A stretch of DNA of 64,000 bases from Brachybacterium aquaticum (GCF_014204755.1 NZ_JACHLZ010000001.1:2294001-2358000); one strand, 5' to 3'. Shown: positions 54,647 through 63,947, counted from the first letter of the stretch. A program made the numbers and translations. The notes: generated by a model not told the origin, from the sequence alone.

Positions 54647-55519
54647 GTCCTTGTCCAGCGTGATGAGGTGGTTCACCGGTCCGTAGCCGTCGCCGCCGCG
54701 GGTCAGTCGCCAGTCCTGGGCGTTCTCGGTGGCGCTGGCGACGAACTCGCGGGCCGAGGCGACGATGGTGACCAAGTCGTCGGCCGTCCCGGCCTCCCCG
54801 ATCTCGTCGAGCTCCCCGACCCGGTCGAACTCGGCGATGCGCGCCACCTGGGCCGTGATCGCCGCGGACAGGGTGGTGCCCGCTCCGCGGACGCGCCTCC
54901 CGGTGATGCGCTCGGCGCGCAGGAGGTCGGTGCCGCCGGGATGGACGAGCAGGTCCACGACGTCCTCGCCGGGGAGGCGCCCGCCGGTGATCAGCACGGT
55001 GTCCGGGCCCGTGGCCTGCAGCGCCAGGGCCTGGTCGCGCATCTCGTCGATGGAGGTGGCGAGCGGCCGGCCCAGCAGCTGCGCGGCCTCGGCCATGTTC
55101 AGGCTGAGCACGTCCGCCAGCGGCAGCAGCGAGGTCCCGACGGCGGCGGCGCCCTCGGCGGAGATCAGCGCGGTACCGTCGGCGCTGACCATCACCGGGT
55201 CCAGCACGATCACGCCGAAGCGGTCGCGATGCGCACGCACAGCCGCGGCGACCTCCTCGACCACCGCGGCGCTGCCGAGGGAGCCGATCTTGGTGGCGTC
55301 CAGCAGCAGGTCCTCGGCGACCGCGTCGATCTGGGAGCGCACCACCTCGCGCGGCAGCGGATGCACCGAGCGCACACCGCGGGGCGAGACGGAGGTGACC
55401 ATGGTGACCGCCGAGGCGCCGTAGGAGCCCAGCGCCGTGAAGGTCTTCAGGTCCGCCTGGACGCCGGCGGCGCCGTCGGACTCCGAGCCGGCGATGGTCA
55501 GGACGAGGGGCGGGCGCAT
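54644..55519 (-). CDS. thiD: Hydroxymethylpyrimidine/phosphomethylpyrimidine kinase
   Basis: 291 residues. It phosphorylates HMP and HMP-P for thiamin synthesis, as a ribokinase-fold enzyme. Motifs: [20 protein letters not shown] (family AGSDSSGGAG), [38 protein letters not shown] and the anion hole [18 protein letters not shown]. In most ThiD this last motif is GTGCTLS; here Thr replaces Cys and GAG replaces GTG, and SD is ES in the first motif. These differences leave room for a related substrate such as a pyridoxal compound. The C-terminus has an extra 40 residues. No TPP riboswitch is seen upstream. Confidence 0.85.
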   Translation of the reverse strand: MRPPLVLTIAGSESDGAAGVQADLKTFTALGSYGASAVTMVTSVSPRGVRSVHPLPREVVRSQIDAVAEDLLLDATKIGSLGSAAVVEEVAAAVRAHRDRFGVIVLDPVMVSADGTALISAEGAAAVGTSLLPLADVLSLNMAEAAQLLGRPLATSIDEMRDQALALQATGPDTVLITGGRLPGEDVVDLLVHPGGTDLLRAERITGRRVRGAGTTLSAAITAQVARIAEFDRVGELDEIGEAGTADDLVTIVASAREFVASATENAQDWRLTRGGDGYGPVNHLITLDKD

Positions 55520-55708
55520 GCGGTCTCCATCTCACGGCGGGTGGGCTCTGGCCTGCCGGTGCTCCCGGCCTGCTCCGTGAGCGGAGAGTACCAACCGCTC
55601 CTGGCTTCCCTATCCTGATACCCGGGGAACGGCATGTGCCATGGGAGAATCGCCCCCGACGGGAGCCGAGGGGGCGCCCCGCGGACGGGACGCGCAGGGG
55701 GAGGTGCG

Positions 55709-56647
55709 ATGAGTCAGGAGCCGCAGCGCTCTGCCGGAGCGCCGGACGACTCGCCGTCCTCCCTGCCCGACTTCTCCGCCGCCGGCGACCGCGCGGGACT
55801 GCCCGACTACGCGGCCACCTCCGGCCCGGAGCTGCTCGGCGAGCCGAGCGAGCAAGCGCGCCATCGCACCCGGAACACCATGATCGCCGTGATCGCAGGC
55901 ACGGTCGTCATCCTCGCCGTCCTCGCCCTGATCCTCTCCCAGACCGTGTTCCGCTCGGCACTGGCCGACCCGGATCCCACCGCCTTCGACACCGGTCCGC
56001 GCAGCGCGGAAGGCCACTCCGAGTACGTGCCGGATCCCAAGGACCCGGACATCGCGCCGCCCCCGCCGATCTTCACGCAGGCACCGACCACGGAGTGCAC
56101 GATCCCGTCCGACGGCGGCTCCGCCCCGTCGGCCGCGCCCGGGACGGTGCGCGGTGGCGGGCTGCAGTACACGCAGCCCGACGGCTGGGACGACGGATGG
56201 GCCCCCGGCCGACTCCCGTACCTCACCGAGCTGGACGCCGAGGGGCGGCACGTCGAGGCCGGCTGGTACAGCGTCGTGAACCTCGGCCGGGTCGATTTCC
56301 CGGAGGACGAGGGCGGCTACCCCGGCCTCGAGAACGCGGCCGTCGCGCTCTTCCAGTGCTACGCCACCACCACCGGAGTGCTCTCCTTCTTCGGTGAGAA
56401 CCCGCAGGTGACCGACTACCGCTCCGAGGTGATGACGGTGGACGGCGAGGCGGCATGGATCGTGCAGGCCACCTACCACTTCGAGGACCCCGACCTGCTG
56501 GAGTCCTCGAAGGCCTCGAGCGTCACCGCGATCGTCGTGGAGACCCCGAACGGCCCCAGCGCCCTCGTCGGGGACGTCGCCGCCGACGTCCCCGAGCACG
56601 CCGCGAACCTCGAGGAGATCATCGCGAGCCTCGAGGTCGTCGAATGA
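55709..56647 (+). CDS. Membrane-anchored RGGGLQ-motif protein A
   Basis: 312 residues from ATG 55709, with GGGGAGG upstream. A cytoplasmic Pro/Ser/Ala-rich N-terminus of about 60 residues, one helix (MIAVIAGTVVILAVLALIL), then an extracytoplasmic linker and a domain with Cys in TTECTIPSD, VRGGGLQYTQPDGWDDGW, a second Cys in LFQCYATTTGVLSFFG, and ATYHFEDP and VVETPNGPSALVGDVA. The domain is clearly homologous to that of the next gene. The two conserved cysteines could form a disulfide outside the cell. Function unknown. Confidence 0.8.
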   Translation: MSQEPQRSAGAPDDSPSSLPDFSAAGDRAGLPDYAATSGPELLGEPSEQARHRTRNTMIAVIAGTVVILAVLALILSQTVFRSALADPDPTAFDTGPRSAEGHSEYVPDPKDPDIAPPPPIFTQAPTTECTIPSDGGSAPSAAPGTVRGGGLQYTQPDGWDDGWAPGRLPYLTELDAEGRHVEAGWYSVVNLGRVDFPEDEGGYPGLENAAVALFQCYATTTGVLSFFGENPQVTDYRSEVMTVDGEAAWIVQATYHFEDPDLLESSKASSVTAIVVETPNGPSALVGDVAADVPEHAANLEEIIASLEVVE

Positions 56648-56710
56648 CCCTCCCTCCTCCCTCCTCCAGGACCCCTTGAGGGTCCCCAGTCCCCGTTCCC
56701 AGGAGCAGCC

Positions 56711-57526
56711 GTGCACACCGGACCGCAGTACACCTCCCCCCAGCCCTCCTCCCCCGGCGGAGGCGGCCGCGGCAACGCGCTGCTGGTCGGAGGCATCGCG
56801 TTCGCCGTGGTGTTCCTCCTGATCGTCGGCGGGACCGTGGGATACCTGGTTCTGCGCTCCGGGGGCGACAGCGGTGCCGGCGACCAGACCTCCTCCCCCA
56901 CCGAGTCGGGCACCGCGACCGAGTCGGTCACCGACACGGACTCGTCCTCCGCCTCGCCGACGAACGTCGAGGAGGAGCGGTGCTGGCGTCCCGACTCGGC
57001 GGAACGGACGTCCTCGAACCCCTCGGGCAAGCTGCGCGGGGGCGGTCTGCAGTTCATCCCGCCGCCCGCCTTCGACGGGCGCCTGAGCCCCTCGGGGCTG
57101 TCGTACATGAACGACATCCAGAGCGCGCAGGCGATCGTGCCCGGCAGTGACGGCTGGGCCTCGACCATGACCGTCGGCGCGGTCGAGTGGCAGCCGGGGA
57201 TCGAGTACCCGGGCGCCGAGGTCGCCTCGCAGCGGATCCTCACCTGCTACTTCTCGGCGAGCGTGTGGGGCGACACCCAGGGGCGCTCGCTGGACGACCA
57301 GGTGACCCAGCCCGTCACCATTGCGGGGCTGTCCGGGTACCGCACCACGGCCACGGTGAACTTCGCGAAGATCGACGTGCCGGGCACGACCGCGACCGAT
57401 GTGGCGGTGGTCGTGCTGGACACCCCGCAGGGCCCCAGCGCCTTCGTCCAGGACACGGCCGTCGGGATCACCGCCCATGAGGAGGCGGCCGGCGAGGGCT
57501 ACGAGTCCCTCACCGGGATCGGCTGA
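56711..57526 (+). CDS. Membrane-anchored RGGGLQ-motif protein B
   Basis: 271 residues from GTG 56711, 63 bases after protein A. N-terminal Pro/Gly/Ser linker, one helix (LLVGGIAFAVVFLLIVGGTV), a Ser/Thr/Asp linker, then the same domain: Cys in EERCWRPDS, KLRGGGLQFIPPPAFDG, a second Cys in ILTCYFSASVWGD, and DVAVVVLDTPQGPSAFVQDT. Same length between shared motifs as in protein A, so the pair arose by tandem duplication. Probably co-transcribed. It ends 6 bases before the convergent cardiolipin synthase stop. Confidence 0.8.
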   Translation: MHTGPQYTSPQPSSPGGGGRGNALLVGGIAFAVVFLLIVGGTVGYLVLRSGGDSGAGDQTSSPTESGTATESVTDTDSSSASPTNVEEERCWRPDSAERTSSNPSGKLRGGGLQFIPPPAFDGRLSPSGLSYMNDIQSAQAIVPGSDGWASTMTVGAVEWQPGIEYPGAEVASQRILTCYFSASVWGDTQGRSLDDQVTQPVTIAGLSGYRTTATVNFAKIDVPGTTATDVAVVVLDTPQGPSAFVQDTAVGITAHEEAAGEGYESLTGIG

Positions 57527-57532
57527 GTCCAC

Positions 57533-59017
57533 TCAGACCACCGAGGACGCGAGGCGGCAGAGGTTGTCGATCGCCTGCATGATCCGGGGGCGCTGCTCCC
57601 ACTCCTCGAGGGTGAGCTCGCGGCTGCGGGAGCGGTAGACGTCCTCGACCTCCTCCATCTTCTCCATGAAGTCCGTGCCGCCCACCATCAGCGAGCTCTC
57701 CATGTCCAGGATGAACGAGCGGATGTCCATGTTGGACGAGCCGATCACCGTCACGGAGTCGTCGATGGTGACGTGCTTGGCGTGCAGGATCGTCGGGGCC
57801 CGGTAGAGCCAGATCCGCACCCCGGCCTCGAGCAGCGCGGAGTAGTAGGAGCGCTGGGCGTGGAAGACGAGGAACTGGTCGCCGATCTCGGAGACGAACA
57901 GCTCCACCTCGACACCGCGCCGGGCGGCGGTGATGAGTGCCGAGAGCATCGACTCGTCGGGCACGAAGTAGGGGCTGACGGCGCGGATGCTGCGGGTGGC
58001 GTTGTAGAACAGCTGGTTGAACAGCAGCAGGTTGTTCTCGAGGACGAAGCCCGGACCGCTGGGCACGACCTGGCACTCGTAGCTGCCGGAGGTGTCCTGC
58101 GGCGCGGTCACGAGCGTCTTCTCGTCCAGCTGCTCGTCGGACTCGTAGTACCAGTCGGTGGCGAACAGCAGGTTCAGCTCGGAGACGACCGGGCCGCGCA
58201 GGCGCACCATCGTCTCCTGCCAGTGCAGGCCGCGGCGGATGTTCGAGGGCTTGTCGTAGTGGGCGGCGATCATGTTCTGGCTGCCCATCCAGCCCACCTG
58301 ACCGTCGATGATCAGCAGCTTGCGGTGGTTGCGCAGGTCCGGGCGCTGGAAGGCGCCGTCGCGGAAGGGCTTGATCGGCATCATCGGGTAGTGCTCGATG
58401 CGGTGCGCGTCCAGCAGGCGCGTCATCGCCCGGTACCACTTGCCGTGGCTCATCGAGCCCCAGTGGTCGTAGAGCACGCGGACCTTGACCCCGCGGTCCG
58501 CGACCTCGGTGAGGGCGGCGAAGAAGTCCTCGGTGATCTCGTCGAGGGCCATCGTGTAGAAGAGGACGTGGACCTCGCTGCGGGCCGTGCGGATGTCCGC
58601 GGCTATGCGCGCGATCGAGGTGTCGTAGTCGATCTCGAGGTCCGCGGAGTTGTTGCCCGTCAGCGGGAACGCGCCCAGCTCCCGGTTCAGCCGCACCGCG
58701 GACTGCAGCCAGCTGGGCACGTCCTCGTCGAGCGCGCTGTCGGGGATGTCCACGGCCCGCTCGTGCATGAGGGCGGTGACGTCCCGCTGCTTGATCCGGC
58801 GCCGGCGCGGCAGCTGCGCCTTGCCGAGGATCAGGTACAGGGGGAAGCCGACGATGGGCAGGGCCATGATGGCCAGCAGCCATGCCAGCGCGGAGCCGGG
58901 GCGGCGGTTGCGCGGCACCAGGATCAAGCTGACCAGGCGAAGCACCACGTCGACGGCCGCGTACAGGTAGGTGCCCACCAGGACCCAGTTGTCCAGCACC
59001 CACTGCCACAGCGCCAT
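57533..59017 (-). CDS. cls: Cardiolipin synthase (phospholipase D family)
   Basis: 494 residues. Two N-terminal helices (about 10-33 and 43-65, with ALAWLLAIMALPIVGFPLYL) precede the two PLD domains. The HKD motifs are complete: HRKLLIIDG with His 231, Lys 233, Asp 238 and HAKHVTIDD with His 412, Lys 414, Asp 419, each followed by GS and an Asn. YLILGKAQLPRRRR is typical of bacterial Cls. It condenses phosphatidylglycerol molecules at the membrane. GGAGG lies about 12 bases ahead of ATG 59017. Confidence 0.95.
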   Translation of the reverse strand: MALWQWVLDNWVLVGTYLYAAVDVVLRLVSLILVPRNRRPGSALAWLLAIMALPIVGFPLYLILGKAQLPRRRRIKQRDVTALMHERAVDIPDSALDEDVPSWLQSAVRLNRELGAFPLTGNNSADLEIDYDTSIARIAADIRTARSEVHVLFYTMALDEITEDFFAALTEVADRGVKVRVLYDHWGSMSHGKWYRAMTRLLDAHRIEHYPMMPIKPFRDGAFQRPDLRNHRKLLIIDGQVGWMGSQNMIAAHYDKPSNIRRGLHWQETMVRLRGPVVSELNLLFATDWYYESDEQLDEKTLVTAPQDTSGSYECQVVPSGPGFVLENNLLLFNQLFYNATRSIRAVSPYFVPDESMLSALITAARRGVEVELFVSEIGDQFLVFHAQRSYYSALLEAGVRIWLYRAPTILHAKHVTIDDSVTVIGSSNMDIRSFILDMESSLMVGGTDFMEKMEEVEDVYRSRSRELTLEEWEQRPRIMQAIDNLCRLASSVV

Positions 59018-59105
59018 GATCGGGGAAGCCTCCTGGGCGGGGTCGGCCGGGTGCGGCGAGCAGCCCGACTGGCGGTGGGTCCGGACTGCTGGGCCCGGAT
59101 GCGCG

Positions 59106-59137
59106 GAGCGGCGGGCCCCCGGAGGGGCCCGCCGCTC
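59106..59137 (-). terminator. Terminator between the Bax-inhibitor-1 gene and cls
   Basis: Perfect 14-base stem (59106-59119 with 59124-59137) and a four-base loop, about 100 bases after the Bax-inhibitor-1 family gene and before the cls start. No T-run. Confidence 0.65.
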
Positions 59138-59238
59138 AGCATACGGAGTCGCGGTGGGAGGTGCGGGGGATGCCTCGCGCTCCCCTGCCTCCTGCGTCAG
59201 CGCATCAGGTCCTACAGCGCATCGGTTCCGCCAGCGCG

Positions 59239-60138
59239 TCAGTCGTTGCCGCGCAGGATGGAGAGGATGCGCAGGATCTCGACGTACAGCCACACCATGG
59301 TCACGGCGAGGCCGAAGGCGAGGCGCCAGGCGTACTTCTGCGGGACCCCGGCCTCGGCCGCGTGCTGGACGTCCTCGAAGTCCATCACCAGCGAGTAGGA
59401 GGCCATGACCACGGCGAGGCCGCCGATGATCAGGCCGATCATGCCCTCGCGCAGGCTGGTGCCCGTCATGAGCAGGTAGCCGATGTTCACCAGGCCGAAG
59501 ATCATGTAGGCGATCAGCGCGACGAAGAAGATCTTGTTCAGGCGTGGGGAGGTGCGCAGGACCCCCATGCGGAAGAAGACCAGCACGGTGCCGGCGACGG
59601 CAAGGGTGCCCACCACGGCCTGCAGCGCGATGCCGGGGTAGATGTACTCCATCGACCCGGACAGGCCGCCGAGGAACAGGCCCTCGAAGACGGCGTAGCC
59701 GATGACCGCGGCCGGGGACGGCTGCTTCTTGAAGATGTTGACCAGCGACATCACGAGCCCGCCGATGACGCCGATGAGGGTCGCACCACCGGCGACGACC
59801 AGGCCCAGCTGCGCACCGGACGGGCCGGCGACGAGGCTGAGCGCGAACGGCATCATCGCGATGACGAAGCCGACGACCACGATGATGCCGAGGGTCGCGG
59901 TGATCGCGTTGAGCGCGTCCTTGATGGTCATGCGGCCGGTGTCGTACCCGGTCGCGGCGGGACGGGCATACATCGCCTCGAGGTTCTCGGGCGACTGCTG
60001 CGTCTGGTCGAAGCCCGAGGACCACTGGGTGTTCTGGGCGGGTCCGGTCTGCGCGGCCTGGCCGAAGCGCGGGGCGTTGTACGATGAACCGCCCTGCACT
60101 GCCTGGTCACGGCCGAACACGATGTTGTGGCGTGCCAT
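59239..60138 (-). CDS. Bax inhibitor-1/YccA family membrane protein
   Basis: 299 residues from ATG 60138, with GAGGAG about 6 bases upstream. A polar Gln/Ala/Ser-rich N-terminus of about 75 residues precedes seven hydrophobic segments: LGIIVVVGFVIAMMPFAL, LVVAGGATLIGVIGGLVM, VIGYAVFEGLFLGGLSGSME, VVGTLAVAGTVLVFFRMG, KIFFVALIAYMIFGLVNIG, MIGLIIGGLAVVMASYSLVM and LAFGLAVTMVWLYVEILRIL. The last with DFEDV upstream and the conserved acidic residues of the pore fits the TMBIM fold. Actinobacterial members of this type are uncharacterised. TAGGCT at about 60217 is a possible -10. Confidence 0.9.
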   Translation of the reverse strand: MARHNIVFGRDQAVQGGSSYNAPRFGQAAQTGPAQNTQWSSGFDQTQQSPENLEAMYARPAATGYDTGRMTIKDALNAITATLGIIVVVGFVIAMMPFALSLVAGPSGAQLGLVVAGGATLIGVIGGLVMSLVNIFKKQPSPAAVIGYAVFEGLFLGGLSGSMEYIYPGIALQAVVGTLAVAGTVLVFFRMGVLRTSPRLNKIFFVALIAYMIFGLVNIGYLLMTGTSLREGMIGLIIGGLAVVMASYSLVMDFEDVQHAAEAGVPQKYAWRLAFGLAVTMVWLYVEILRILSILRGND

Positions 60139-60376
60139 GTGACTCCTCACCTGGGAACGAAAAGGGGGTCGACGCCGGGCACCCGCGCGGGCGGCCCGAC
60201 GGACCGACCCGTCCAGCCTAACGGGGAAAGCCGAATCCCACCTGGGCACGGGTTGCGCCGTGAGCGGATCGAGATCCTGCGGGCGTGCCCGCTTCCGTCG
60301 GCCGACCCCCGACCTCACCCGTCGGCCGGCCCCTCCCCGACCGCTCTGCGCGCCTGCTCCTGCTCTGCCCGACCGC

Positions 60377-61159
60377 TCAGACGGAGCTGATGACCTCGCG
60401 GAAGCGGCGCAGGCGCTCGTCGGTGCTGGAGAAGAACTCCTCGGGCGTGCCGTCCTGGAGGATCTTCCCGTCCTCGAGGAACACCACCCGGTCCGCGACC
60501 CGCTGCGCGAAGGCGAGGGAGTGCGTGACGACCACGAGGGTGCGGTGCTCGGAGGCGAGGTCAGCGAGGACCGCGACCACCTCGGCGGCGAGCTCGGGGT
60601 CCAGCGCCGAGGTCGGCTCGTCGAAGAGCAGGAAGTCGGGGTCCATCGCGAGCGCCCGGGCGATCGCGACGCGCTGCTGCTGCCCGCCGGAGAGGCGATC
60701 GGGGTAGGCGTCGGACTTCTCGGCGAGCCCCACCTTGCCCAGCAGCTCCCGTCCCCGCGCCTCGGCGGCGGCGCGGTCCAGGCCGCGGTTCTCCATCGGG
60801 GCGAGGGTGACGTTCCCGAGCGCCGTGAGGTGCGGGAAGAGGTTGAACTGCTGGAACACCATGGTCGAGCGCGAGCGGATCGCGCGGACGGTGCGGGCCG
60901 GCAGCTTCCCGCCCACCTCGATCGGCCCGTCGCCGAGGTCGATGGTGCCGGCGTCGGGCTGCTCGAGCAGGTTCAGGCAGCGCAGCAGCGTGGACTTGCC
61001 GGAGCCCGAGGGGCCCAGCAGCACGGTGGTGGTGCCGCGCTCGACGTCCAGGGAGACGTCGTCCAGCGCCACCAGGTCGCCGAAGGTCTTGCGCAGGCCG
61101 CGCACGCGCAGGGACGAGCCGGTCCCGTCCTCGGGTGCCGGGGTCTCAGGTGCGGACAT
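60377..61159 (-). CDS. Polar amino-acid ABC transporter ATP-binding protein
   Basis: 260 residues. Walker A LLGPSGSGKSTLLRCLNLLE, Q-loop FQQFNLFPHLTALGNVTLAP, signature RLSGGQQQRVAIARALA, Walker B FLLFDEPTSALDPEL and the switch His in VVVTHSLAFA are all present. The ALDPELAAEVVAVL pattern is that of GlnQ/HisP-type ATPases for polar amino acids. Its first 14 bases overlap the permease gene end. Last gene of the operon binding protein, permease, ATPase. Confidence 0.95.
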   Translation of the reverse strand: MSAPETPAPEDGTGSSLRVRGLRKTFGDLVALDDVSLDVERGTTTVLLGPSGSGKSTLLRCLNLLEQPDAGTIDLGDGPIEVGGKLPARTVRAIRSRSTMVFQQFNLFPHLTALGNVTLAPMENRGLDRAAAEARGRELLGKVGLAEKSDAYPDRLSGGQQQRVAIARALAMDPDFLLFDEPTSALDPELAAEVVAVLADLASEHRTLVVVTHSLAFAQRVADRVVFLEDGKILQDGTPEEFFSSTDERLRRFREVISSV

Positions 61160-61811
61160 GGGCGGACACCTTCCTCTCGAGCTGGTTCTGGCAGAGGCTC
61201 AGCAGCGACACGAGCGCCAGGTAGATCAGCGCCACCAGCGTGTACATGATCAGCGGCTCGTAGGTGGCTGCGGCGATCTGGCGCCCCACCTGGAACAGGT
61301 CGATCAGGGTGATGGCGAAGACGAGGCTGGTGCCCTTGACCAGGTCGATGAAGTCGTTGGCCAGCGGCGGCAGCACGATCCGCAGCGCCTGCGGCGCGAC
61401 GACCTTGCGGAAGGTCGCGCTGCGGGACAGGTTCAGCGAGCGCGCCGCCTCGAACTGGCCGCGCGGGATCGACAGGATCGAGGCGCGCACCGCCTCGGAG
61501 GCGTAGGCGCCGGTGTTCAGGGCGAGCGTGATCACCGCCGCCGGGAACGCGGCCAGCTCGATCCCGATGCCGGGCAGGCCGAAGTACACGATGAACAGCT
61601 GCACCACCATCGGGGTGCCGCGGAACACCTGGACGTACGCCCAGGCGATCGCCTTCAGCGGGGCGGGGGCGTACAGCCGCACCAGCGCCACCGCCACGGC
61701 GATCACCAGCGCGATCGCGAAGGAGATGAGCGACAGCGGGATCGTGATCTCGACCAGCGCGGCCAGCAGCCGCGGCAGGGACTCGATCCAGAGCTCGAGG
61801 AAGCGGGGCAC
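61146..61811 (-). CDS. Polar amino-acid ABC transporter permease
   Basis: 221 residues. Five hydrophobic segments of the HEQRo/GlnP type, with LVEITIPLSLISFAIALVIA at the start and WAYVQVFRGTPMVVQLFIVY following, a near-invariant stretch of the family. The EAA loop is SEAVRASILSIPRGQFEAAR. A single permease gene suggests a homodimeric channel. It lies 6 bases after the binding-protein gene and overlaps the ATPase gene. Confidence 0.95.
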   Translation of the reverse strand: MPRFLELWIESLPRLLAALVEITIPLSLISFAIALVIAVAVALVRLYAPAPLKAIAWAYVQVFRGTPMVVQLFIVYFGLPGIGIELAAFPAAVITLALNTGAYASEAVRASILSIPRGQFEAARSLNLSRSATFRKVVAPQALRIVLPPLANDFIDLVKGTSLVFAITLIDLFQVGRQIAAATYEPLIMYTLVALIYLALVSLLSLCQNQLERKVSAHVRT

Positions 61812-61817
61812 GCCGGC

Positions 61818-62663
61818 TCAGCTCCCCGGGGTGATGTCCTGACCCACCCACTCCTCGTAGATGGCGGTCAGGCGGCCGTCCTCCTTGAGCCCGTCGAGGA
61901 TGGAGTTCACCTCGTCGAGCAGCGGCTGCTGGCCCTGCTGCATGATCACGCCGACCTCGACGTCGACGGGCAGCTCGGCGTCCAGCAGGCGGAACTGCGC
62001 GTCGGGGTGCTCCTCCTGGTAGGTCTGGAAGGAGATGAAGTCGTTGGCGGTCGCGTCGGCACGGCCCTGGAGGACCAGCTCGATGGCCTCGGCGAAGCCC
62101 TGGACGGGCACGATCTCGGCGCCGAGCTCCTCCATCTGCGCGGCCCAGTTGCTGGTCGCGGACTGGGCGGCGCGGGCACCCTCGATCTGATCGACGGTCT
62201 GGATCTCGGAGTCGGCGGGCACGGCGATGCGGCCGATGGAGCGGGCGTACGGCTCGGAGAAGGCGTACACCTCCTGGCGCTCGGGGGTGATGCCGACGTT
62301 GTTGATCACGAGGTCGTAGCGGTCCACGTCGAGGCCGGCGATGAGGGAGTCCCACTCGGTCTCGATGTACTCCGGCTCCGCGCCGAGGCCCTCGGCCACG
62401 AGGTCGGCGATCTCCTTCTCGAAGCCGACCAGCGCGCCGGTCTCGTCGTGGTAGGCGTAGGGGCGGTAGGTGCCCTCCAGGCCGATGCGCACGGTGCCGG
62501 ACTCCTGGATGCGGGCCAGGACGTCCTCGCCGCCGGCGCTGCCGCCGTCGGAGGCGCCGGAGCCGCTGCCGCCGCCGCTGGAGCAGGCGGCGAGGACGGC
62601 GAGCACGGAGGTGCCGCCGAGGGCGAGGGCGAGTCGTCGGGTGGGGCGGGAGCTGGTGCTCAT
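61818..62663 (-). CDS. Polar amino-acid ABC transporter binding lipoprotein (family 3)
   Basis: 281 residues. Signal with TRRLALALGG and lipobox LAAC (Cys 27), then a Ser/Gly linker. The family 3 fold is seen in VRIGLEGTYRPYAYHDETGA, LVGFEKEIADLVAEGLG, DSLIAGLDVDRYDLVINNVG and YAFSEPYARSIGRIAVP. The absence of a strict Arg-Asp amino-acid signature leaves the precise ligand open; L-cystine or a similar polar amino acid is possible, and the following cystathionine gamma-synthase gene upstream on the same strand would fit sulfur metabolism weakly. Confidence 0.93.
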   Translation of the reverse strand: MSTSSRPTRRLALALGGTSVLAVLAACSSGGGSGSGASDGGSAGGEDVLARIQESGTVRIGLEGTYRPYAYHDETGALVGFEKEIADLVAEGLGAEPEYIETEWDSLIAGLDVDRYDLVINNVGITPERQEVYAFSEPYARSIGRIAVPADSEIQTVDQIEGARAAQSATSNWAAQMEELGAEIVPVQGFAEAIELVLQGRADATANDFISFQTYQEEHPDAQFRLLDAELPVDVEVGVIMQQGQQPLLDEVNSILDGLKEDGRLTAIYEEWVGQDITPGS

Positions 62664-62771
62664 GGGATGTCCTCGTTCCGGGTGGGTGGGGATGGGGGCG
62701 GCCGACGGGGTGGTCGGCGGGGGGAGCCTGGGGCGGGCGTCGGGTTCGGCCGACGGTGCCCGCCGGCGGGA

Positions 62772-63905
62772 TCAGCCGGCGGCGGCGAGGGCCTGGTCGA
62801 GATCGGCGATCAGGTCGTCGACGTGCTCGATGCCGACGCTGAGGCGCAGCATCTCGTCGCTGATGCCGGCGTTCGCGCGGGCCTCGGGGGTCATGGCCTC
62901 ATGGGTCATGGTGGCCGGGCGGCAGATCAGGGACTCTACGCCGCCGAGGCTGACAGCGTAAGCGGGGAAGCGCAGGGCCTTGAGGAAGGCCACGCGGTCC
63001 AGGCCTCCGGCGAGCTCGAAGCTCAGCACGGCACCGCGGCCGGAGGCCTGGGAGGCGTGGACGCGCGCCTCCTCCTCGCTGTGCAGGCCCGGGTACCACA
63101 GCTGGGCGATGCGGTCGTGGTCGGCGAGGTGCTCGACGATCCGCTCGGCGCTGGCCTGCTGGCGCTCGAGGCGCAGCGGGAGGGTCTTGATGGACTGGAT
63201 GAGGCGGAAGGAGTCCTGCGGCGGAAGCACCCCGCCCTGCGCCTTCTGGGCGAGGCGGTAGGCGTCGGCGAGGCGGTCGTCGTTGGTGGTGACGGTGCCG
63301 GCGAGCAGGTCGGAGTGACCGGCGAGGTACTTGGTCGCGGACTGCACGACCACGTCGGCGCCGAGCGCGAGCGGCTTCTGCAGCACGGGGGTCATGAAGG
63401 TGTTGTCGACGATGACCAGGGCGCCGTGGCGGTGCGCGAGCTCGGCGATGCGGCGCAGGTCGGTGATGCGCAGGGTCGGGTTCGCGGGGGTCTCGATGAA
63501 GACCGCCTTGGTGGCGGGGGTGAAGTCCTCGTCGGTGAGGGCGTCGAGGTCGTCCACGAAGCGGCCGGTGATCCCGCGCCCGGGCAGCACGAGGTCCACG
63601 AGGCGGTAGGTGCCGCCGTAGACGCTGGCGGAGAGGATCACCTCGTCGCCCACCTCGAGGGTGGACAGGGCGGCGGCGGTCGCGGCCATGCCGGAGGCGA
63701 AGGCGAAGCCGTGGGCGGCGTCGTCGAGTGCCGCGAGCACGGTCTCGAGCTGGGCGCGGGTGGGGTTGGAGCCTCGCTGGTAGGCGAAGGCGCCGTCCTC
63801 GGTGGCGGGGTCGAGCTCGAAGGTGGACGCCAGGTGCACCGGCGGGACCACGGCTCCGTGCTCGAAGTCCCGCAGGGTCTGCACGGCGGCGGTCTGGATG
63901 TGCAC
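62772..63905 (-). CDS. Cystathionine gamma-synthase/lyase family enzyme
   Basis: 377 residues from GTG 63905 with AGGAG at 6 bases. PLP-dependent transsulfuration enzyme: FAYQRGSNPTRAQLETVLAA, FASGMAATAAALSTLEVGD, the PLP-facing VDNTFMTPVLQKPLALGADV with the Lys in VVQSATKYLAGHSDLLAG, and GGVESLICRPATMTHEAMTP near the end. Both MetB (O-acyl-homoserine plus cysteine) and gamma-lyase members share these motifs, so the direction cannot be fixed. Its stop lies 108 bases from the binding-protein gene; TACAGT at 63942-63947 is the likely -10. Nothing is seen from 63950 to the window end. Confidence 0.92.
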   Translation of the reverse strand: MHIQTAAVQTLRDFEHGAVVPPVHLASTFELDPATEDGAFAYQRGSNPTRAQLETVLAALDDAAHGFAFASGMAATAAALSTLEVGDEVILSASVYGGTYRLVDLVLPGRGITGRFVDDLDALTDEDFTPATKAVFIETPANPTLRITDLRRIAELAHRHGALVIVDNTFMTPVLQKPLALGADVVVQSATKYLAGHSDLLAGTVTTNDDRLADAYRLAQKAQGGVLPPQDSFRLIQSIKTLPLRLERQQASAERIVEHLADHDRIAQLWYPGLHSEEEARVHASQASGRGAVLSFELAGGLDRVAFLKALRFPAYAVSLGGVESLICRPATMTHEAMTPEARANAGISDEMLRLSVGIEHVDDLIADLDQALAAAG

Positions 63906-63941
63906 TGGAGCTCCTCGGTCCTCGGGTGGTCGGATGCGGTC

Positions 63942-63947
63942 ACTGTA
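63942..63947 (-). promoter_or_regulatory. -10 box of the cystathionine gamma-synthase gene
   Basis: TACAGT on the minus strand, about 37 bases ahead of GTG 63905. No convincing -35 and no SAM or cobalamin riboswitch structure in the leader. Confidence 0.35.

Noticed and set aside
55520-55708. Possible TPP riboswitch upstream of thiD
   Set aside because: No CUGAGA-type conserved core or pairing could be found in the short leader.
62759-62770. Palindrome CCCGCCGGCGGG at the end of the cystathionine gamma-synthase gene as a terminator
   Set aside because: It has no loop and no T-run and lies at the stop codon; ordinary in this GC content.
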